Of a stretch of 64,000 nucleotides of DNA, positions 1 to 11,700 are shown piece after piece. This DNA is from Molanna angustata (taxonomy: Eukaryota > Arthropoda > Insecta > Trichoptera > Molannidae), in assembly GCA_963576475.1 (NCBI GenBank), contig OY754982.1:4305201-4369200 (forward strand), read 5' to 3'. The position numbers and the translations under genes were made by a program. The first letter of the stretch is position 1. Every line of letters starts with the position of its first letter. The notes under the pieces are model-generated. The model was given only the letters and a program-made list of their open reading frames with translations, ran no database searches and was not told the origin of the DNA.

Positions 1-76
1 TGACATATGGCAATTTCTTCCAGTGTTTCCAGCCCAGAGAAGCAAAATTAAAGTGAGAAATTAACTTAAAAAAAAA

Positions 77-145
77 TCTACTCTGCTGGGATCGAACCCA
101 GGACGCCCGTACAGAAAACAAACCAACTGTGCCACGGTGGTCGGC
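77..145 (-). mobile_element. tRNA-derived SINE head (fragment)
   Basis: Read on the minus strand, this has a tRNA-like layout. An A-box-like stretch (GGCACAGTTGG) is followed about 30 bases later by a good B box (GGTTCGATCCC). No intact cloverleaf or CCA-like end is visible, so it is a SINE head rather than a tRNA gene. The SINE body is not recognisable on either side. Confidence 0.5.
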
Positions 146-339
146 ATCTATATTTAGTTGATCCGTTGTACATATTTCGTCGTGAGAAAGATTGTAGAAA
201 ATGTAAGTAAAATAATATAATGAACTTATTATTATTAAAAAATAATTCAATTATAATTAAGTATTGACTATTTTTAATTTTTAGAAAATAATAATGTTTC
301 AATTACTCAATTATGATCAAAAATGTTCAATTGGTGAAT

Positions 340-885
340 TATTCCCAATTGAAAGCTTGATCGGTGCGTTTGTTGCATTTTATTTTAATCTTCTTCGATG
401 GCGCTACAGCCCAAATCGAGCCTTGGCCTCCGTTAACTTTCGCCTCTATCCCATCCTGTCCTCTACTGCCACTTTCCAGCTCCTTTCCTGGAGAAGTTGA
501 GCCGCATCCTTTCTGACATCTTCCCACCGCAGCCTTGATCTTCCTACCCTTCTTCTCCGACTCGGTTGGCATTCGTTGTACATGTCCAGCCCATCTCAGC
601 CTAAGTAATTTCATGTGCGTTGAGATACTTGGGGCCTGGTAAATGTTTTACAACTCATCGTTACGTCTAACGCGCTATTCATCGCCATCATTCACGGGAC
701 CGCATATTCTACGTAATACCTTTCTTTTAAAGATAAGTATCCAGCATTTCAGACATCTTCGCCGTTATGGTCAATGTCTCGCATCCATATGCCAACCCTG
801 TTCTGACTATGGTCTTGTAAAGTGTGGCTTTTGTTTTACGATGGACACTGCGAGATTTAAAAACCGGGAGCAATGAAAAATATGT
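340..885 (-). mobile_element. non-LTR retrotransposon, reverse transcriptase C-terminal remnant
   Basis: The minus strand, read through frameshifts and stops, shows the usual order of the end of a LINE reverse transcriptase: TLYKT, then a G-C-E-T-L segment, an LRRICGP-like segment, and RLRWAGHVQRMP near 560-615. The open stretch 339-614 is only the last part. It is a decayed coding relic with no clear 3' tail. The clade cannot be assigned by eye. Confidence 0.75.
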
Positions 886-2099
886 TTTGTTAGAGCTGCC
901 GTAATTCTTTTTCTTATCTCAGCTGGATCTTCATAACGCATTGATCTGCTAATTATTTTGAGGAAGTGTATAATGGTCGTATTGATACTTGAGTTTTATT
1001 ATTTGTAGTACTACTAATTGTTAATAGCCGTTTATGAAATAATAAAAAAGTATTCAAAACCTTGGTTTTCGTTTTGGAACGTCAATTCATCTTCACTAAA
1101 ACCTTATTAATATTTACTATTACAGTTATCAGCAAATAGCTTGACAATATTCAGCGGAGTTGGGAACGGTTTGCATACCTAACAACCAAGCAATAAGCAC
1201 AAAATTTGTTTCTGCGTGACCTTTCAATATGTTTTTAACGACTACATATATTATTATGGTGGTACAATGTTTTCGAATTGACAAAAATGAAGAGTTATAG
1301 TGTTTTTGATCAGTCAAAATCTACAATCTACATTATCGGACAAAGTAGGCAAAGTATTGAAGAAAGATTTAATGTATAGGTACAAATAACCATGCCGTGA
1401 TAAAAATACAGATTAAAAATTTGATAAACTATTAATAGGTAAAAATCATACAATTAACCATTATAACAAACAATCATCATTTCACTTTGTAAGTTTACCT
1501 ATCTGACCAATCATAAAAAACACTGTGTTAGTTTACAAAATCGCAAAGCCTTTGATGATATCCTCATTGAACTAAAAATTTATGGACAGAGTAATATAAA
1601 TACTATGTATATATAATAAACTAACTGTTGTTTTTATTATTTTTATTTAACAATTTACTGACGTATTTAATGTACCTACACAAGACAAATTTCTATAGGT
1701 ACTCTACAAAAATAAGGAAAATAAACCTATTGTTAATTCATCCATCAAAACATTCACAATATCCAATGCCCACCGAATAAGGTAACTCATTTGGAACTGT
1801 TTTAAATTGTAGGAACAGCCTCTTGTAACCATTTTCAGCCCACTGGTTTTGATCCCACACATGCAGATCGATAGGTAGGCTATATGTACAAAAGCCTCGT
1901 CCATGGGAACCGGCAAACAGATATTTAGACATAACAGGAAAAGCAAATAGAAAGGATCTCAACGTGGAAGCAAATGCATAACAAAAGGAAATGTGTCACA
2001 CAGATAAAAGTTGAAAGCCAGGTGTAATGCGTGTGGCAGCCTAACTGTACAGGATCAAATACTTGCAAATTACCTCGAATTATTCGTTTACACATCTCT
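886..2099. other. AT-rich stretch, nothing recognised
   Basis: Short open frames only, with no splice-site-bounded exon, no repeat shared with the rest of the window and no hairpin of note. Confidence 0.5.
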
Positions 2100-2190
2100 C
2101 TCAGATGGCGCCATAACCCAAATCGAATCTTGGCCTCCTTCAATATTCCAATTATTGTCCTCAGCCATTCTTTCCCAACTCGAAAAATTA
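2100..2190 (-). mobile_element. possible LINE relic
   Basis: The segment around 2103-2140 resembles 397-430 (both have GATGGCGC, then CCAAATCGA and CTTGGCCTCC in the same order). Since 340-885 is a LINE remnant on the minus strand, this is probably a second, shorter piece of the same family. Confidence 0.3.
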
Positions 2191-2786
2191 TTATATTTTA
2201 TTAAATATTATATAACAGTAACCTACGAATCTACGCACACATTTATTATAACTTACTTACTTTAAAATTATTGATTTTAATCTGATTAGGTAGCTGTAAA
2301 AACAAAATTATATTAAACTTTTTTTATGAATTAGGTAAGAAACTATTTTGATCAATTAGAAACTGACGAGATTATAGAAACTAAATCTAAGAAACTAATA
2401 ATACTTATAATGTGTCATATGTTAATAAGACACTTAATATGTTAATATTTAACTCAACATTTCAATGTCAACTTTTGTCTTATTTAATATTCTTTGATTT
2501 TTTTCTTAAACTTCTAAATTAATTAATGAGGTAATATAAAAATGTACCTATACATTTAATTGATGCTGGGCGTGACTATTTTTTGATATTATGTATCACC
2601 AGTTTACTTGTCCAGTCATTGTTTGTGTACTTTAAATAAAATGACACCTATAACGTGTTATAACGCGTTTACATTGGTCATATTGACAGATGTGGTCATG
2701 ATCTTGCAGTACCTAACAGATACGTAGAGTTTTGTTCTTAAGTTAAAGTATGTAAATTGCAAGACTTTTGCATATCATTAAGCTAG

Positions 2787-3027
2787 CCGGTTGCAGACCA
2801 AAAGCTAAGCCAGGTTAGTTAAGCTTAGCTCGCACAGCTGAGGTCGTTTTTCATACCAGTGAGTTGTATGAAAAATGACCTCAGCTATACGAGCTAAGCT
2901 AAAATAACTTTGCTTAGCTCGCATAGCTAAGGTCGTTTTTCATACAAGTGAGTAGGGAGTATAAAAAATGACCTCAGCTATACGAGCAAAGCTAAATAAC
3001 TTAGCTTAGCTTTTGGTCTGCAACCGG
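2787..3027. mobile_element. MITE with 24-bp perfect terminal inverted repeats
   Basis: The ends match perfectly as inverted repeats over 24 bp, beginning CCGGTTGCAGACCAAAAGCT at the left. The interior is made of nested, near-palindromic copies of a motif with AGCTGAGGTCGTTTTTCATAC and its reverse complement, so nearly the whole 241 bp can fold. There is no coding capacity. No clear target duplication is seen, so the superfamily is not assigned. Confidence 0.75.
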
Positions 3028-3230
3028 AAAAAGTCGGGACAGTGTATTTATTGTATTGTGGTCATTTTAACGATTGGATGTTTTGAACAATTTAATGCTG
3101 TAGGTACTTCATTATGCACGTTTACTTAAAGAATTACCGTATGCATGTCCCCCACGCTTAGCTGTCAATCAATTGCGAAACTTTACGAAATTCTAAAAAT
3201 AAAAAAACGCTATCATTCGTTCCCCCGACT

Positions 3231-3527
3231 ATGATGTATAAAAATGAAAACCGCGAATACGCAATTCCGTATAAACGAAATCGCAGCACCATGAATAATC
3301 TATTAAATTACTGTATTTCCATTTTTATTTGTATATCCCGTTCCCTTCAATATATCTATTGTTGTTTCAATACCACAAGGAAGGGTTTTGTGGTTGAAAT
3401 GTTCAATAACATTATTTGCTATTGTCAAACCAAACTGTTGACAAAATTTTACAAACGCATTATAGCAATAGAAGGAAATATATCATTGCGTTTTATTATA
3501 AAAAAAAATAGAATACGTCTGCAATAA
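3231..3527 (+). other. open frame of unknown meaning, probably chance
   Basis: A 98-codon open frame rich in Ile, Asn, Tyr and Cys in an AT-rich stretch. It has no recognisable domain, promoter or splice context. I treat it as a chance frame and do not call a gene. Confidence 0.2.
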
Positions 3528-3649
3528 TTGTGATCACTAATCACTAGAGAACTGATTTTTCCGCATTTGCGTAAAACCCGATTTTATTCACGATTTTTGC
3601 ACTTTTTCGCGAATTTTCACGTTTTGGAATAATGACCCCGAATATTTTT

Positions 3650-4193
3650 TAACAGATTTTTAATTATCTCAATAGAGACGAAGTTGGAATATTTATTGTA
3701 GGAGAACCGGGAAATCAAGGCACCTACAGGGCTTACGACCTGTCATCGGCTGGTTTACGTGATCACTTTATGCGCTTGCGCAACGTTCACCAATTATGCC
3801 TTTTAATGAGATCCCTATCAATTCAATTTTGAAAGTTCTATATATTGTAATACTGAAATTCTTTTCGCTTGAAAATAAGGAATTTTTACTACAGCCATCT
3901 ATGGGTGAAAAGAATTTCAGTATTACAATATATAGAACTTTCAAAATTGAATTGATAGGGATCTCATTAAAAGGCATAATTGGTGAACGTTGCGCAAGCG
4001 CATAAAGTGATCACGTAAACCAGCCGATGACAGGTCGTAAGCCCTGTAGGTGCCTTGATTTCCCGGTTCTCCTACAATAAATATTCCAACTTCGTCTCTA
4101 TTGAGATAATTAAAAATCTGTTAAAAAATATCTTTGACTCCCGACAGGGAAAAAAATCCAATGTTTGCGCATATGCAATAATAAAAATATTCG
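3650..4193. mobile_element. inverted-dimer retroposon, copy 1, with 18-bp target duplication
   Basis: Two arms of roughly 230 bp are near-perfect inverted copies around a short loop near 3870-3905. The dimer is flanked by an 18-bp direct repeat, ATGACCCCGAATATTTTT, at 3632-3649 and 4194-4211. One side carries an extra segment of about 65 bp (CTCCCGACAGGG...ATATTCG) that the other arm lacks. A long, copy-specific target duplication is what target-primed reverse transcription leaves, so a retroposon is more likely than a cut-and-paste MITE. The sister dimer is at 22040-22428 and a single-arm copy at 43053-43308. No known SINE family was recognised. Confidence 0.75.
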
Positions 4194-4259
4194 ATGACCC
4201 CGAATATTTTTATTATTTTTTTTGCTGTTGCCGTCTTTAGTGCCTGATGATTTCGGCGG

Positions 4260-4325
4260 AGAATATAAAAAAACGAGTGGGTTGTGTCCAACGCTAAACT
4301 CCTCACTAACAAGTCATCCTATAAA
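4260..4325. repeat. short copy of the GAGTGGGTTGT dispersed repeat end
   Basis: AAACGAGTGGGTTGTGTCCAAC followed by AAACTCCTCAC closely matches the inner end of the right arm of the large inverted repeat at 63419-63660. It is likely a terminal fragment of the same family. Confidence 0.45.
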
Positions 4326-4976
4326 GTATTCAAATTTTGTATGGAAAATTTTCATCATTTTCATGAAATGAATTTGTGAAATTATTTTTTATTTAAATAT
4401 TATATTATGAAAAATTGATAACTCTTCAATGCCATTTTATGAGAGTGATGTGCCTTTTTACCAATTTGAAAATAAAAATTTCAAATTTTAAGTTTCGTGA
4501 GTTTGGGGTCACTTTGAAATATTTGACAGTTAAAAAAATTGAGAAGCATTATTCATATATTGTTCAAAATCTAATGGAGTCTAAGTGAGTATTAGATATA
4601 CATATTTGCAATATTTGAAAAGAATTGAATGAGTACTTTAGTCTATAATCGATAAAGTAAAATAAACACGCTCTACATAGCACATAGCACGTAGTACACA
4701 GCACTCACACACACACACAGATACATTGTGATGAAACTTTCAGAATACAATCTCAGCATGATACTAGTTGATAATCTGCAATAAAAAAATAGCCTTATAA
4801 ATTGCGAAATCATAACTCCCCACTATATCCCCTTGGGTTAGTGAGGAGTAAAAACAAAATTGCGAACAAAAGTGGTCACGTCAAGGGGTCGTTTCAAAAA
4901 ACACTAAAAAACTTATTTTTTGTACAAAATTTTTGTTTTAATATTATTAACAATATAATAAAATTAAATATATTAT

Positions 4977-5179
4977 GACAATGATTAATATGAACACATA
5001 TATAATTCCACAATTTATTTTATTTTTCTCCCGACGACCGTTTCGGCTTATAAGGCCATAATCAACTGGTAAGAAAAATAAAATAAATTGTGGAATTATA
5101 TATGTGTTCATATTAATCATTGTCATAATGGAATTCTACAAATTAGAAGCCGTCACAATCGAAAGATTGAAAAGTGCGT
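4977..5179. mobile_element. foldback element with hammerhead-like centre, copy 1
   Basis: A palindrome with arms of about 60-75 bp (starting GACAATGATTAATATGAACA) spans 4977-5124, followed by a unique 55-bp side segment ending GTGCGT. On the minus strand the centre reads TTGATTATGGCC, a 6-base loop, GCC, then GAAACG. This is a degraded version of the hammerhead order CTGATGA-stem II-GAAA. The second copy is 36935-37167 in the opposite orientation, and a related element lies at 27898-28175. Confidence 0.65.
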
Positions 5180-5447
5180 ATGTGTTAAACATATTATTAA
5201 AAATACAATAAAATGTAACATAGTTTTCATTTTTATCCACGTATTGTAAATTAAGTAAGTATCCATGTACTTTCCTAAAGAGCCTCAATGCTTTCAGTAG
5301 GCGCAATAGTTTAAACTCGGAGGTTTTAATAGTCGCCTTAGAAAGCTCTTAGATGCTTTTTAAATATATTTCAATTAATATTCATAATAAACATCCGTTC
5401 TGTGAACGAGTTATTCTTCGTAGTTTTAGATAAAGGTACTATTTAAA

Positions 5448-5533
5448 AATATTTTTTACTGCGCTCTGTATATTATCGTGATTAGTTACAAAATATTTTT
5501 TACTGCTCTCTGTATATTATCGTGGTTAGTTAC
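5448..5533. repeat. 43-bp tandem duplication
   Basis: AAATATTTTTTACTGC...GTTAC is repeated twice in direct tandem, with a few substitutions and an indel. It sits immediately before the LINE fragment that follows. Confidence 0.7.
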
Positions 5534-5536
5534 AAT

Positions 5537-6626
5537 CCAGCGTGAAACTCCTTGGAGTTCACATAGACGCTAGTCTTACTCTTAACAAACAAATAAATAG
5601 CACTACTAGCGCAGCATTTTATCACCTTCGTAGAATCAAGTCAATACGAAGAAACCTTCCAGCAGATGCTACTAAATCTCTAATTAACACGTCTTGACTA
5701 CTGCAATAGCATATACGCTCATCTCCCAAAACAAGAAATAAAAAAACTTCAATCTGTCTTCAATACCGCTGCAAGAGTTATTACTGGTACTTCTAAATAC
5801 TCTCACATTTCTCACCACCTAAAAAACCTCCACTGGCTCAAGTGCCCCGAAAGGATAGAGTACAAAATTTGTTTAACAACATTCAAAGCAATGCACGGTT
5901 TAGCCCCTCAATACCTATCCGACATGTGCAATCCGCTCACCTCAAACAACAGACAAAAATCCCTCCGCTCAGCTCAAAGTTCTGCAATCGGTAAGATAAA
6001 GGAGGTTAATCGAGTGCACAAATCAAACTTCGGTGATCGTGCTTTCGCTGTAGCGGGTCCATCCTCATGGAATAAACTCCCATACCGACTGAGACAAATA
6101 GACAATATAACGACATTTAAAAAACAACTAAAGACATATCTGTTCAACATTTCACATAACAACACATCGCAACACTTGACTCAATCAAATAAGAAACGAC
6201 TTAATAACGTTGTCCCCAACTGCTCCACGACATCAACTCTTTAATTACTTACTTCTAAACGTTACATGGCAATTACCTAAAATAGAATGGAACTGAGTCC
6301 AAAAACACAGATTTTAAGATTTGTTAAGATTTTTAGGATTTTAAGCCTTAAACGTCTAGTTTTTTAGTTAAGATTTTTGGGATTTTAAGCCTTTTAAACG
6401 TCTAGTTTAATTTAATTGTCTGTCAATTTAACATTTAATTTAATGTAATTTAATGTTTGGTTTAATTTAATGTTTAGTTTAATTTTGACTTGTTGTTTAA
6501 TTTGATTGTGTATAAATTTAGTGTCTAATTTAATTAATTTAATGTAAAACGCTCCTTGAGGTGATTTTCCACGAAAACGGCGCTATACAAGTTATCCAAC
6601 TATAATAATAATAATAATAATAATTT
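5537..6626 (+). mobile_element. CR1/L2-like LINE: reverse transcriptase C-terminus, 3' UTR and (TAA)n tail
   Basis: The first frame reads VKLLGVHID, then the connection region of a reverse transcriptase. It meets a frameshift and stop near 5695, then continues in another frame with LDYCNSIYAHLPK, LQSVFNTAARVITG, LHWL and AMHGLAPQYLSD. The end of the protein has FGDRAFAVAGPSSWNKLP and FKKQLKTYLF and stops at 6244. This is the classic ending of CR1/L2-type elements. An AT-rich 3' UTR follows and ends in a (TAA)n tail at about 6602-6626. The copy is 5'-truncated and frameshifted, hence dead. Confidence 0.85.
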
Positions 6627-7100
6627 AAACATATGACCCCCCCCCCCACCGTACCCATTAGCCATCTTCAAAAAACTGGCAACAACTACATACGAATAGA
6701 TAAAAAAAAATATTTTGTTTGTAAATTATTTTTCCGAAAATACAGGAAGCCAAATTCGAAATTATACTGACAAAGAATAGTAAATTTGCAACAATATTAC
6801 GATGTTTGTTTTGTAACTATTTATCGCTAGTTTTCAAATAAAACTATCTTCATGTTCATCTAATTACTAGCTATATTATAATTATTTAATTGCTTGCTTT
6901 AATTATTTGAATGCCGATTAAATATTAATAAATTCAGAGTAATACGACGTACAGTAGGTAATAAATTAAGTAGGTAATAAAAGCAGCGAATATTTAACTC
7001 CACACATAGTTTCCGAGATATTCGTATATTCTTAAAAACTTTCAAGCCTATTTCTGAAAAAAAAATAGAAAGAGTTATTAAATACTTCGACATAGATATT
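6627..7100. other. AT-rich stretch with a poly-C run
   Basis: It contains a run of about 11 C near 6640 and otherwise unremarkable AT-rich sequence. Confidence 0.5.
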
Positions 7101-7113
7101 TTAGTTCTAAATG

Positions 7114-7124
7114 TATATAAATAG
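7114..7124 (+). promoter_or_regulatory. possible TATA box
   Basis: TATATAAATAG lies about 255 bp before the ATG of the small putative secreted peptide at 7377. In AT-rich DNA such a match is weak evidence alone. Confidence 0.25.
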
Positions 7125-7376
7125 TACTAAATTCACAAAGGAGAAAGTTCGTTGACAATTGAAAATAAAGTTTTTCAGCTTACATTTTTTAAAATTCTAT
7201 AGACCAAAATCAGATTGTGAAAGGAAATAAAGAAAAAAGACCAAAATACTTGGATAATACTAATTTTGTAAAATTTTGTTAGGGCACAGCAACCAATAGA
7301 GGCGGAATTGTGCACGTACGTAATAATAATAACTTAGCAAAGCAAATCTAGCTCTCTAAACAATAAAATTGGTAAC

Positions 7377-7562
7377 ATGTCAACTTGCGGGATTTTGTGT
7401 TTTTATATTTTTTCAATTGGGAGTATTTTACTTAACTGTAAAATTTGCATCGACTTACGCGGTGTTAGATTCAATACGACGACAGACAGTCTCAACTCAG
7501 ACTGCCATGAAAATTGCTACGCACAGAAATGTGTAAACTTACGAGATCTACTTTATTCATAA
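7377..7562 (+). CDS. candidate small secreted cysteine-rich peptide (61 aa)
   Basis: This is a short complete frame with an N-terminal hydrophobic run (ILCFYIFSIGSILL, residues 6-19) that looks like a signal peptide. It is followed by a short Cys-containing tail with the spacing C-x2-C ... C-x3-C-x4-C (residues about 21-51) and one possible N-glycosylation site (NTT). A TATA-like box lies upstream and an AATAAA near 7771 downstream. It is not obviously inside a repeat and lies about 700 bp before smg. No family was recognised. A chance frame, or an exon of something larger, remains possible because 61 codons is short for AT-rich DNA. Confidence 0.3.
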   Translation: MSTCGILCFYIFSIGSILLNCKICIDLRGVRFNTTTDSLNSDCHENCYAQKCVNLRDLLYS

Positions 7563-8258
7563 AGCAAATGCAGATGTCCAGAAGAAGATGCAACAATTAT
7601 AACCGAGCTATGTGTCATCATATATTATGATCAACTCAACACACGTTTCTTAGAAAATAATTGATTTACAACATGATTTTCAAAGAAACTTTTCTAATAA
7701 TAGAACTTATTCTAAACTCTTTGATAAAAATTAAAGACTTATAGGAAACTTATTTCCTTCTTTGTCTCCAATAAACAAAATCACTTTTCTTAATTTATTG
7801 GTAATAAAAGAAATAAGTTACGTACAAACGAAAATCTCCAAGCTTTGATTAATTAAAACAAAACTTTATGGAATTTCGTCACTGATATGTCTAAAAGGAA
7901 CGCCGCTGTGTATAATTTATATTTTGATGTTGTTATGTTTTCAACTTGACATCGTAGCCATCTTGGGCGATTGGAAATGTTTTGAAAGGTGCCTATTCCA
8001 CGTTATCAGTCAAATAATATTCGATTTAGAAGTGACTTTTTGTATTTAATCTGAAAATAGGACAGTTATTGACAACGGATGGTTGAGCAGAATTACTACG
8101 CACGTAAACGCGAAAATACATTTACAGCTTGTCATTTTGCACAACGTCTACGGGACAAGATACAGAGTGTAGAGCTTGTCAGGTGAAAATGTGGCGGTCA
8201 TTTTCGCCTCACAAACATTGAAGATTTTATTTGACCGTTATCAACACCCGGACGTCAG
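7563..8258. other. region upstream of smg, likely promoter and 5' UTR
   Basis: This runs up to the first smg coding exon. A possible 3' splice site (TTTACAG at about 8122-8128) could mark a 5' UTR exon boundary. A TCAGT initiator-like match lies near 8009. No TATA box stands out. The transcription start cannot be fixed from sequence alone. Confidence 0.35.
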
Positions 8259-8728
8259 ATGCCAGAAATAAGTATGAACGGGAACTTCTGCGACCAAGTG
8301 GGAGGAATGACGAGTGCCTTCGAAGGATGGACAGCATGCGAAAAGACTGTTGTCCTGTGCGCTCTTCTCCGAAGAGTACCCACCAACAGTCTGAAGATGA
8401 TCAGACATGCCATTGATGCAGCCTTGGCGCAGAACGCCACAGCGGAAGACCATCGCGTTGAGTGTGATGCAAATGACACCATTTACATCTCCAAACTGGT
8501 GCAAGGCACAGAAGAAGAATTGGAGGTGGACCTCGGTAACAGAATAAGCCAACTGCTTGTTTATTTACCTTTATTGAAGCCAGGAAATGACAAAGCGAAG
8601 GATTTATACCTTCGCTGCATACCCCATCTAGTCAAACACAGTATGAGTGTATCGCAATATACAGACGAATGCCAACAAATGCTGTCATATCTACTTATCC
8701 ATCCTGCATTGGACTCTACAGATAGACG
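8259..8728 (+). CDS. smg: smg coding exon 1 (N-terminal Smaug domain)
   Basis: It encodes residues 1-156 plus two bases of codon 157. It begins MPEISMNGN, and the conserved part starts at FCDQVGG. It includes WTACEKTVVLCALLRR, LLVYLPLLKPGN and MLSYLLIHPAL. The 3' border is GACG|GTAATA, and codon 157 (Arg) is completed by the first base of exon 2. Confidence 0.93.
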
Positions 8729-11700
8729 GTAATAATCATCTTTTATCGGTTATTTTTTGCAATAGAAAAACAATTTATGAACTATCATTAAAAATCTTAA
8801 ATGTGGGGCAACACAACAGTGATCTGAATCAAACAAATTTTGATACCTATCTTTTTTGTTGTATTAGCTGTGAACCTTAAAATAAAATATGTTTAGTTCA
8901 TATTAGAATAATGCAAAACATTTTTTAATAATATCCTTGATCACTATGAATTGGTGTCATGATCTATTTATTCATATCGTAAACAAAAATAAATAAATGT
9001 TTTTTTCTAAATATTATTGCACAAATTATAAAAAAATGTATCTACCTACATGATACTTAGGTATCTTAGGTCTATGAAAATAAAAAAAAGTTATTATCAT
9101 AGGTATTTGTGTATTTAAATATTTTTTTGCAATTCACATTTATGTACATTACTATGTCCAGCTAAAGTTCTTCTGTCATTATGAATCAGCATTCTTTTAA
9201 ATGACCTTGTCATATTCTTATTTCAATCCATATTATCTAAAACAATTTTATTCGTCCAAAAAATCCTTATTTAGGTTTATTTCTTCTTTATCTTCTTATT
9301 TCGTTCCTCATTATGATACACGAAACGTTTTACGATATTTTATTTTCTCGTTTCTTTGATTACAACATGAATTTTTTTATATGAATTTTATACACTTTTA
9401 TCTTTTACTAACTATACAGAATTTAGAACCCCGATTCAATACTAATCATGAGTAATACATTCTTAGATATAAAAATATACATAAATATATACATTACAAT
9501 ATCACTAATCCGGAACATCACTAAACTGGCACATCCAGTAATCTGGCACTATGGATTATTTAAGAACATGTTTTATTAATGAACCATTATGTCTTCATAT
9601 TTATGATTTTTTACCCATTTTACCTACATTCCGGTAATACATATTTTCCACTAATCTGCCACTCTTGTACCTTCATTAGTGGCAAATTAGCAAGATTGTG
9701 CAGTAATTAAAAATGGAGGCTTTTACTCTTTGGCAAACCATTATTCATTTAAATTTTTAATGAAATGCATACCGGGACAAAAGCGGTAAGGGGGAAAAAT
9801 AAAATGCATTACTTTGTTTTATTCCACTTTATTTTGGTTGCGCAGGTTAGCAGAGTATCAGTTGGAGGTTGGTGGGTTAGTGGTGAGTGTGACTCAAGTA
9901 ATAAAGAGGCTCCTTAAGCCCACATACATGGTTGCAAGCCCACGTGGCTCGCCTATTCAGACTGGTCGCTTGTGCTTGTGAATCCACCAAAACCACAATT
10001 GCTTTTCTCTTTTGTATCTATTGTTTACTACATGTTTCAGAAACAACTGTTTCCTTCCTCACAGTCTACACTCAATATAGGAAGAAAATGGTTGTCAAAA
10101 AAAAATTGTGCTAGCAGATTTTATATTTATATTTAGGTTTATTAACATTTTTTATTTTCAGGGCATTGACACGATTATTGAGGTATCTTGAAGGTCACGT
10201 TCCGGCAAAGGGCCAAACGAAAGTTGACACTTGGCAACCTCCGGAATGGCAGGCACCCGCTTCGAGACCCGCGTGGCCCACCAATGCAAACCAGACCTTC
10301 AGAAGAACGATAGGAAAAAATGTAGAATTCAAAACGAACATCGAACAAGTCTTGTCCGAAAATTCCGACTCTGTCTGCCTGCAGCTCAACACTGCTGACG
10401 TATTACACGAATCCTTTTCCAAAAACGGAATCGAGATTGAATTGAACAGCGAGAACGACAGAGCCCTCTTTGATCCGGTGATAATTCAACCGAAGGCGAG
10501 GAGGTCCAACAGTTTAACTCCCCCGTCCACGACGTGCGTCTTCATGTCCTCCTCGTCTGAAAACCTGACCAACGATCCTCACTTTGTCCAGAAACCGAGG
10601 AGTTTCTCCCTATCCAGTGAGCAGTGCCTTTTGAACATCCGCTCCATGGGAAACCTCCCTCAAGGTAGCGGCAGCGAAACCAAACTGGACGACCTCAGGT
10701 ACAACAACGTAGGAGACCACGGTGGCATGAGTACAGTTGCCCATTGGCTGAAAACTCTGAGACTTCACAAGTACATATGGCTGTTTTCAAATATATCCTA
10801 CGACGAAATGATGGCTATCGACGAGGATTACCTTCAGAGACTGGGTGAGCTCACACTCATTTTTCATTACATGTTATTTTATTTTAAATAATGGGAGTGT
10901 ACCGAGTCGGCAGTTTTATGATAAGATAAGTTTAATTTGTTTTACACGGTTTATAAGGTCAAATTGTGTAGTGGAGTCGTGTAAACAAATTCATTACACA
11001 TAACATCGAAAAAATATTGTTTCTTACTAACAAACATATGTTGTCATTTAATTTTAATATCTCTATTTTATTATTATTTTAGTATGTAGGTACATTGTGA
11101 ATTATTGTTACATTTTTATTTTTACAGCAGGTAAAAAATATTTTATTTCCATTGAATAGGTACAGTGAAAAATAAGTATTCATTATTTTCCCATTTATAT
11201 TTTATGCAATGAAGAAAAGTCTTGTTTTGACTATACCAAACAAAAAAATTATATATATTTTCTTAGATTATATATGATACAGATACCTAGTCAGCGCAAT
11301 GAATGTATGCCAACTAAAACTACGAGGAAACAGACGAATTTCTAGTATACGTACACCTACATAAAACGTAGACCAACCGATCTACCGCCTCACACATATA
11401 TGTAAAAAAAAACTTGTCATACATTTGAATTCGAAATTTGTACTACACGCGGCTTCTGTATCTTATAATTCTATGTATATTTTATTTTAATTTTAATTAC
11501 TTCTTGGGCAACTAACAGGTACTATGTCAAATCCCATATATTTTTTTTTTTTTTTAAATGAATATGTCCTTGTTGAACAAGTACATATACATCTTCCTAC
11601 GTTCCCTAAAATAAGCAAATAAATGCTTGTGCTTAGGTGAACAAAATCGGTCGAGGCAGGATTCGAACTTGCGACCACTGGATTACTAGCCCAGCGCGCT

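Noticed and set aside
9932..10114. Extra smg exon in intron 1
   Set aside because: Exon 1 joins exon 2 in frame through the conserved DRR-ALTRLLRYLE segment, leaving no room for an exon here.
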